In this document: positions 1 through 4,077 of the stretch, piece by piece
Layout of the letters: each line of letters starts with the position of its first letter
Position numbering within the stretch: the stretch's first letter is position 1
The notes under the pieces: model-generated
Database searches by the model: none
What the model saw: the letters and a program-made list of their open reading frames with translations, nothing else
Told to the model about the DNA's origin: nothing
Origin: SHNJ01 sp964458615
Lineage (GTDB): Bacteria > Pseudomonadota > Alphaproteobacteria > SHNJ01
Length of the DNA stretch: 5,889 bases
NCBI GenBank assembly: GCA_964458615.1
Contig: CAYWJR010000071.1
Span: 1-5,889 of the forward strand
Direction: 5' to 3'
Made by a program: the position numbers and the translations under genes

Positions 1-1464
1 AGCGAAGATTACCGCACGATCCGTCTGGCCAAGGCGCAAAAATTGCGCGATATGGGGGTCAACCCATACCCATACAAATTCACCCGCAGCCACACCGCGC
101 AAGTTTTACAAGACAAATACAAAGATTTGGCGCCAGGCACCGATACCTCCGATACCGTACAGGTTGCGGGGCGCATTATGGCGTACCGCAATTCCGGCAT
201 GTTCATCGATTTGATGGATGAATCCGGAAAAATTCAAATTTTCGCGCACAAGGACAATTTGACGCCCGAACAACTGGCCATCCGTGACTTGCTGGACATC
301 GGCGATATGATCGGCGTATCGGGCATTATCCGCCGTACGCCGCGCGGCGAATTGTCGGTCAAGGTGCAAACCATCACAGTTTTGGCGAAATCGCTGGCGA
401 CATTGCCGGAAAAATATCATGGCCTTTCGGATGTCGAAACGCGTTACCGCCAACGTTATGTCGATCTGATCATGAACGATGAAAGCCGCACCACCCTGCG
501 CCGCCGCAGCGCGATTATTTCCGCCATGCGCCGGTATTTAGACGATCACGGATTTACCGAGGTCGAAACGCCGATGTTGCACGCCATCCAGGGCGGCGCG
601 TCGGCCAAACCATTTACAACGCATCACAATGCGCTGGATTCTAATTTCTTTCTGCGCATCGCCCCGGAATTGCATTTGAAACGATTGATTGTCGGCGGTT
701 TGGCGAACGGCGTGTATGAAATCAACCGCTGTTTCAGAAACGAAGGGATCTCGATCAAACATAATCCTGAATTCACCACGTTGGAATTGTATTTGGCCTA
801 TGCCGATTACAACGACATCATGACATTGACCGAAAACATCGTTGCGCATTGCGCGCAAACGGCGCTGGGCACAACCAAGGTGACTTACCAAGGGCGCGAG
901 ATCGATTTCAAACCGCCATGGAAACGCCGATCCATGACCGATTTGATCCGCGATGAAACCGGCGTCGATTTTATGCAAATCACCGATCCTGCAGCCGCGC
1001 GCGCCGCCGCGGACAAATTGGGAATTTATGTCGAACCGAAATTCAATTGGGGCCAGGTCGTTGCCACCGTGTTCGATGCAAAGGTCGAATCGACCTTGGT
1101 GCAACCGACGCATGTTATCGATCTGCCAAAGGACATTTCGCCATTGGCCAAGGTGCACCGTTCGAATCCGATTTTAACGGAACGGTTTGAATCGTTCGCA
1201 AACGGGTGGGAAATCGCCAATGCGTTTTCGGAATTATCCGATCCGGTCGATCAATATGACCGGTTCGCCGATCAAATGAAACAACGCGAGGCCGGCGATT
1301 CCGAGGCGCAAATGATGGACGAAGATTATGTCACCGCATTGGAATATGGTTTGCCGCCAACGGGTGGTTTGGGCATTGGCATCGATCGCATGGTGATGTT
1401 GTTAACCGATTCGGCCAGCATACGCGATGTGATCGCGTTTCCTACGTTGCGGCCGAAAACGTAA
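1..1464 (+). CDS. lysS: Lysine--tRNA ligase (class II LysRS), 5'-truncated by the window edge
   Basis: Cytoplasmic enzyme that charges tRNA-Lys with lysine using ATP. The frame is open from base 1, and the first visible codons (SEDYRTIRLAKAQKLRDMGV) match the N-terminal helix of LysRS. The true start therefore lies upstream, and the ATG at base 43 is internal and has no Shine-Dalgarno. Counting from that Met, an OB-fold anticodon-binding domain spans about 38-120. The linker RYRQRYVDLI (134-143) follows, then class II motif 1 around 161-178 (ending EVETPML), motif 2 at 231-248 (FRNEGISIKHNPEF) and motif 3 at 442-453 (GLGIGIDRMVML). The catalytic core is intact, and 487 visible codons against about 505 for E. 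coli LysS suggest only some 15-25 residues are missing. The gene converges on groEL, and a hairpin terminator follows 60 bp after the stop. Identification rests on direct recognition of family motifs and is very secure. Confidence 0.97.
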   Translation, partial: SEDYRTIRLAKAQKLRDMGVNPYPYKFTRSHTAQVLQDKYKDLAPGTDTSDTVQVAGRIMAYRNSGMFIDLMDESGKIQIFAHKDNLTPEQLAIRDLLDIGDMIGVSGIIRRTPRGELSVKVQTITVLAKSLATLPEKYHGLSDVETRYRQRYVDLIMNDESRTTLRRRSAIISAMRRYLDDHGFTEVETPMLHAIQGGASAKPFTTHHNALDSNFFLRIAPELHLKRLIVGGLANGVYEINRCFRNEGISIKHNPEFTTLELYLAYADYNDIMTLTENIVAHCAQTALGTTKVTYQGREIDFKPPWKRRSMTDLIRDETGVDFMQITDPAAARAAADKLGIYVEPKFNWGQVVATVFDAKVESTLVQPTHVIDLPKDISPLAKVHRSNPILTERFESFANGWEIANAFSELSDPVDQYDRFADQMKQREAGDSEAQMMDEDYVTALEYGLPPTGGLGIGIDRMVMLLTDSASIRDVIAFPTLRPKT

Positions 1465-1524
1465 TCATCGAGCCTTAATGGCGACCAGTTGTGCCACGCC
1501 CTACGGCGGCAAAGCATAGACAAA

Positions 1525-1550
1525 AAAAGGGGCGCGATTGCGCCCCTTTT
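1525..1550. terminator. Bidirectional hairpin terminator after lysS
   Basis: A perfect 11-bp stem (AAAAGGGGCGC, bases 1525-1535, with GCGCCCCTTTT, 1540-1550) closes a GATT loop. On the + strand it ends in four T and would stop lysS. On the - strand it is followed by seven T (complement of 1522-1528), which makes an even better intrinsic terminator for transcripts arriving from groEL. The stem core is the same as that of the hairpin at 1666-1690. Confidence 0.85.
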
Positions 1551-1563
1551 CTATTAGATGAAC

Positions 1564-1593
1564 GGATTGGACTAGAAACCCATTCCGCCGCCC
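1564..1593 (-). pseudogene. Relic copy of the groEL 3' end
   Basis: These 30 bases match 28 of 30 bases of the real groEL end (1705-1734). Read on the - strand they encode GGGMGF followed by a TAG stop, where intact groEL has GGGMGF followed by TAA. The match sits at nearly the same distance from a GC-rich hairpin in both places (offset 141 bp for the coding piece, 140 bp for the hairpin). The duplicated block is therefore the gene end plus its terminator, about 65 bp. No further groEL sequence precedes it: a hairpin repeat begins 2-3 bases away. It could be the remnant of a deleted tandem groEL or a short segmental duplication. It has no start codon and is not expected to be translated. Confidence 0.7.
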
Positions 1594-1595
1594 CA

Positions 1596-1646
1596 TCCGG
1601 CGAAGCCGGATAAAATATTGAGTCCGGCGAAGCCGGATAAAATATT
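1596..1646. repeat. Two tandem copies of a 24-bp hairpin repeat
   Basis: Two identical 24-bp units (1596-1619 and 1623-1646) are separated by 3 bp. Each consists of the palindrome TCCGGCGAAGCCGGA, a 6-bp stem closing a GAA triloop, followed by the tail TAAAATATT. The centre of each unit is GCGAAGC, known from DNA biophysics as an unusually stable mini-hairpin. The pair lies exactly between the relic groEL end and the real groEL terminator. It resembles a small dispersed intergenic repeat (REP-like), but whether it occurs elsewhere in the genome cannot be seen here. Confidence 0.75.
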
Positions 1647-1665
1647 AAACAGCATGGGCAAAAAG

Positions 1666-1690
1666 AAAGGGGCGCAAAACGCGCCCCTTT
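1666..1690 (-). terminator. Intrinsic terminator of the groESL operon
   Basis: A perfect 10-bp stem (AAAGGGGCGC, 1666-1675, with GCGCCCCTTT, 1681-1690) closes a five-base loop. Read on the - strand it lies 22 bp past the groEL stop and is followed by a T-rich tract (TTTCTTTTTG). It may also act as a backup terminator on the + strand, where three T follow the stem. Confidence 0.85.
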
Positions 1691-1712
1691 CCCGTAAGAC
1701 TTTTGGATTGGA

Positions 1713-3356
1713 TTAGAAACCCATTCCACCGCCCATGCCGCCGCCACCGTGGTGGTCGTGGCCATGGCCTTCTTCTTTTTTCGGCAGATCTGCGATCACG
1801 GCTTCGGTTGTGATCAACTGGCCTGCTACGGAAATCGCCGATTGCAAAGCGGTGCGAACCACTTTGGTCGGATCGATGATGCCGGATTTCACCAAATCGG
1901 TGAACTCGCCTTTGTATGCATCCCAGCCGTAATTGGCTTCTTTCGATTCCAGGATTTTGCCGATGATGATCGAACCATCTTCGCCGGCGTTTTCCGCGAT
2001 TTTACGCAAAGGCGCCTGCAAAGCGCGGCGAACGATGTCGATGCCCGCGCGTTGATCGTCATTCGACACTTTCAATCCATCCAACGATTTGGATGCGGTC
2101 AACAATGCGACGCCGCCGCCTGGAACGATGCCTTCTTGGACGGCTGCACGGGTTGCATGCATCGCGTCTTCGACACGGTCTTTGCGTTCTTTGACTTCGA
2201 CTTCGGTTGCGCCGCCGACACGGATAACCGCAACGCCGCCGGCCAATTTCGCCAAGCGTTCTTGCAATTTTTCTTTGTCGTAATCGGATGTGGTTTCTTC
2301 GATTTGCGCTTTGATTTGGCCAACGCGCGCTTCGATATCGGCTTTTTTGCCGGTACCATCAACGATTGTGGTTTCTTCTTTGGTGATGATGACTTTTTTG
2401 GCTTTGCCCAGCATGTTCAAGCTGACATTTTCCAATTTAATTCCCAAATCTTCGGAAATTACTTGGCCGTTTGTCAAAATCGCAATGTCTTCCAACATCG
2501 CTTTGCGGCGATCGCCGAATCCAGGCGCTTTTACCGCAGCGACTTTCAAACCGCCGCGCAATTTGTTAACAACCAATGTCGCCAACGCTTCGCCTTCGAC
2601 GTCCTCGGCGATAACCAACAACGGTTTACCCGATTGCACGATGGCTTCCAATACCGGCAACATCGCCTGCAAGCCCGACAATTTTTTCTCGAAAATCAAG
2701 ATATATGGGCTGTCCAATTCGCAAATCATTTTTTCGGAATTGGTTACGAAATACGGGCTGATATAACCACGGTCGAATTGCATGCCTTCAACGACATCCA
2801 GTTCGGTTTCCATGGCTTTTGCTTCTTCGACGCTGATCACGCCTTCATGGCCGACTTTTTCCATTGCTTTTGCCAGCATGTTGCCGATTTCTTTATCGCC
2901 GTTCGCGGAAATGGTGCCGATTTGGCTGATTTCCTGATTGGTCGATACTTTTTTCGACATTTTCGACAAACGATCGCAAACTGCTTCGCATGCCATATCC
3001 AAACCGCGGCGCAAATCGGTTGCGTTCGCGCCAGCCAAGATATATTTCATCGATTCCGACATCAACGCGCCGGCCAAAACCGACGATGTTGTTGTGCCGT
3101 CACCGGCTGCGTCGACGGTTTTGCTTGCCGCCGCTTTGATCATTTGCGCGCCCATATTTTCATACGGATCGGCCAATTCGATTTCTTTTGCAACGGTTAC
3201 GCCGTCTTTGGTCGAACGCGGGTCGCCAAACGATTTTTGCAACAATACCGTGCGGCCGCCCGGGCCCAGGGTCGATGCGATTGTGTTCGCAGCCAGCAAC
3301 GCGCCGGTCAGCAATTTTTGACGGCCGATTTGACCGGAATGAATTTGTTTAGCCAT
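1713..3356 (-). CDS. groEL: Chaperonin GroEL (Cpn60, HSP60)
   Basis: ATP-driven chaperonin that forms a double heptameric ring in the cytoplasm and folds proteins in a cage capped by GroES. At 547 residues it matches the family length (E. coli 548). The equatorial domain carries the ATP-binding motif GDGTTT (85-90), catalytic Asp51 (STKDGVTVA) and Asp86. The hydrolysis Asp, E. coli D398, is D397 in VEDAMHATRAAV. The intermediate and apical domains are recognisable throughout (for example PYFVTN and KAPGFGDRRKAML). Two features are unusual. The N-terminal strand region is divergent, with LGPGGRTV in place of the usual LGPKGRNV. The C-terminal tail is histidine-rich (GHGHDHH, 530-536) before a GGM-type end, GGGGMGGGMGF. 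An AAAGGAG ribosome site (3364-3370) lies 7 bases before the ATG. The gene is 25 bp downstream of groES and should be co-transcribed from the CIRCE-controlled promoter. Confidence 0.98.
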   Translation of the reverse strand: MAKQIHSGQIGRQKLLTGALLAANTIASTLGPGGRTVLLQKSFGDPRSTKDGVTVAKEIELADPYENMGAQMIKAAASKTVDAAGDGTTTSSVLAGALMSESMKYILAGANATDLRRGLDMACEAVCDRLSKMSKKVSTNQEISQIGTISANGDKEIGNMLAKAMEKVGHEGVISVEEAKAMETELDVVEGMQFDRGYISPYFVTNSEKMICELDSPYILIFEKKLSGLQAMLPVLEAIVQSGKPLLVIAEDVEGEALATLVVNKLRGGLKVAAVKAPGFGDRRKAMLEDIAILTNGQVISEDLGIKLENVSLNMLGKAKKVIITKEETTIVDGTGKKADIEARVGQIKAQIEETTSDYDKEKLQERLAKLAGGVAVIRVGGATEVEVKERKDRVEDAMHATRAAVQEGIVPGGGVALLTASKSLDGLKVSNDDQRAGIDIVRRALQAPLRKIAENAGEDGSIIIGKILESKEANYGWDAYKGEFTDLVKSGIIDPTKVVRTALQSAISVAGQLITTEAVIADLPKKEEGHGHDHHGGGGMGGGMGF

Positions 3357-3381
3357 TAAAATTCTCCTTTAAATAAAGTTG

Positions 3382-3696
3382 TTAGGCTGCTTTTTTCTTG
3401 GAACCGGTAGGTTCGATAATGCCCATGATATCCGATTCTTTCATGATCAAATAATCGGCTCCGTCCATTTTCACTTCGGTGCCGGACCATTTGCCGAACA
3501 AAATACGGTCGCCGGATTTAACATCCAAAGGCACCAATTTACCGCTTTCGTCGCGGTTTCCGGCACCAACAGAGATTACTTCGCCTTCCATCGGCTTTTC
3601 TTGGGCGCTATCCGGGATAATGATTCCGCCGGCGGTCTTTTCTTCGGACGCCAAACGTTTCACCAAAACGCGGTCGTGCAGAGGTCTAAATTTCAT
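3382..3696 (-). CDS. groES: Co-chaperonin GroES (Cpn10, HSP10)
   Basis: Heptameric lid that binds GroEL in the presence of ATP and closes the folding chamber. The 104-residue product starts MKFRPLHDRVLVKR, the classic GroES opening. The mobile loop lies at about 18-35 and carries the hydrophobic GroEL-contact tripeptide III (25-27, in GGIIIPD). The PLDVKSGD and IMKESDIMGII strands follow. A short lysine-rich tail (GSKKKAA) extends beyond the 97 residues typical of E. coli GroES. An in-frame ATG ten codons upstream (base 3726) is rejected as the start: the extra residues are unlike the family, whereas the chosen ATG has GGAG 7 bases ahead. First gene of the groES-groEL operon. Confidence 0.97.
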   Translation of the reverse strand: MKFRPLHDRVLVKRLASEEKTAGGIIIPDSAQEKPMEGEVISVGAGNRDESGKLVPLDVKSGDRILFGKWSGTEVKMDGADYLIMKESDIMGIIEPTGSKKKAA

Positions 3697-3703
3697 AAAA
3701 ATG

Positions 3704-3707
3704 CTCC
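3704..3707 (-). promoter_or_regulatory. Ribosome binding site of groES
   Basis: GGAG on the - strand with 7 bases to the ATG at 3696. It settles the choice between this start and the upstream in-frame ATG at 3726. Confidence 0.8.
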
Positions 3708-3773
3708 ATGATCGGGTGGTTAACATCCAGTAAAGGTCAAAAACTCATCGAATTCAGTTTTTTCGAGGCGCTT

Positions 3774-3800
3774 TTGGCACTCACTGTAAAAGAGTGCTAA
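3774..3800. promoter_or_regulatory. CIRCE operator (HrcA binding site)
   Basis: TTGGCACTC, nine spacer bases, then GAGTGCTAA. This matches the CIRCE consensus (TTAGCACTC-N9-GAGTGCTAA) at 17 of 18 arm positions; only the third base of the left arm differs (G for A). It lies just downstream of the predicted groES -10 element and overlaps the expected transcription start, the usual position for HrcA repression of groESL. The site ends up in the 5' leader about 80 bases before the groES start codon. No hrcA gene is in the window. Confidence 0.95.
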
Positions 3801-3801
3801 A

Positions 3802-3830
3802 GATGTAGGTAAGAATGTTACTCGTGTCAA
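3802..3830 (-). promoter_or_regulatory. groESL promoter
   Basis: On the - strand a perfect TTGACA -35 box (3825-3830) is followed by a 17-base spacer and a weaker -10, TACATC (3802-3807). The -10 area also reads CCTACAT (3803-3809), close to the CYTATNT -10 reported for alphaproteobacterial heat-shock sigma-32 promoters, so RpoH use is possible besides the housekeeping sigma factor. The start of transcription would fall near 3795, inside the CIRCE element, giving a leader of about 100 bases. Confidence 0.7.
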
Positions 3831-3879
3831 TGGAAAGACCGGAAAATTTTAGCAATATTGTTTCAAATTTTGTATCCGC

Positions 3880-3905
3880 TAAAAATTCAAGTGAAAAACC
3901 GATAA
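3880..3905 (+). promoter_or_regulatory. Candidate flagellar sigma-28 (FliA-type) promoter
   Basis: TAAAAATT (3880-3887), ten bases, then ACCGATAA (3898-3905). The enterobacterial sigma-28 consensus is TAAAGTTT-N11-GCCGATAA, so the boxes match 6/8 and 7/8 with a spacer one base short. It points toward the flagellin gene and would give a leader of about 160 bases. The region is AT-rich, so a chance match is possible. Many alphaproteobacteria use sigma-54 or other systems for flagellins. Confidence 0.4.
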
Positions 3906-3909
3906 GTTA

Positions 3910-3938
3910 TTGAAATACAAAGATTCACACTGTAATAA
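3910..3938 (+). promoter_or_regulatory. Alternative sigma-70-like promoter for the flagellin
   Basis: TTGAAA (3910-3915), a 17-base spacer, then TAATAA (3933-3938). The -35 matches 5 of 6 consensus bases but the -10 only 3 of 6. It is a weak alternative to the sigma-28-like site just upstream. Confidence 0.2.
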
Positions 3939-4009
3939 ACCATTCTCATTAATCGAAAATTATCCTTTTTAGGTCATAGTATAGGCTGGGATCAAAGTAT
4001 GAGCCCGTT

Positions 4010-4040
4010 TTTGTGCACAGGCAAAATTTGTTTGTGCGCA
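4010..4040 (+). repeat. Direct repeat TTTGTGCRCA in the flagellin leader
   Basis: TTTGTGCACA (4010-4019) recurs as TTTGTGCGCA (4031-4040), identical at 9 of 10 positions with a 21-bp repeat distance, about two helical turns. It lies 33-63 bp before the start codon, downstream of the candidate promoters. It could bind a regulatory protein on DNA or RNA. No known factor is recognised. Confidence 0.4.
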
Positions 4041-4041
4041 A

Positions 4042-4077
4042 GACACTTAACAGACGCAGGAGGTGTCACGAAGTGTC
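4042..4077 (+). promoter_or_regulatory. Ribosome binding site and possible start-sequestering hairpin of the flagellin gene
   Basis: A strong Shine-Dalgarno, AGGAGG (4058-4063), lies 9 bases before a GTG (4073) and 15 before an ATG (4079). It sits inside a perfect 7-bp inverted repeat, GACACTT (4042-4048) and AAGTGTC (4071-4077), whose right arm includes the GTG. In the mRNA this could form a stem that covers the GTG and holds the Shine-Dalgarno in a 22-base loop. A competing pairing of GACAC with GTGTC at 4063-4067 would instead cover the edge of the Shine-Dalgarno. Confidence 0.45.

Larger units (their letters stand above)
3697..4072. other. Divergent intergenic control region, groES / flagellin
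   Basis: No coding sequence is supported here. The left part (3697-3830) is the groES leader, CIRCE and promoter. The middle (about 3840-3970) is strongly AT-rich and contains candidate promoters pointing right. The right part (about 4000-4072) holds a spaced direct repeat, an inverted repeat and the flagellin ribosome binding site. Each is listed separately. Confidence 0.7.

Noticed and set aside
538..1158. A 206-codon open frame on the - strand inside lysS
   Set aside because: Shadow of lysS codons in an antisense frame; no family features and lysS itself is unambiguous.
1596..1646. Possible CRISPR array
   Set aside because: Only two 24-bp units with a 3-bp gap; no spacers of CRISPR length.
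1654..1710. Short + strand frame starting ATGGGCAAAAAG
   Set aside because: It runs through the groEL terminator hairpin, lacks a ribosome binding site and is too short to support.
1475..1765. A 96-codon - strand open frame across the lysS-groEL junction with repeated YPASPD and EWVS-PI segments
   Set aside because: The peptide repeats simply reflect the 24-bp DNA repeats and the duplicated groEL tail read out of frame; there is no ribosome site and it overlaps two terminators.
1749..3359. A 536-codon open frame on the + strand opposite the whole of groEL
   Set aside because: It is antisense to a fully conserved groEL, has composition dominated by Phe, Asp, Cys and Arg as expected from reverse-reading groEL codons, and shows no recognisable domain or ribosome site.
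3775..3790. TGGCAC resembling a sigma-54 -24 box pointing toward the flagellin
   Set aside because: No TTGC-type -12 element follows at the required distance, and the bases are the left arm of the CIRCE element.
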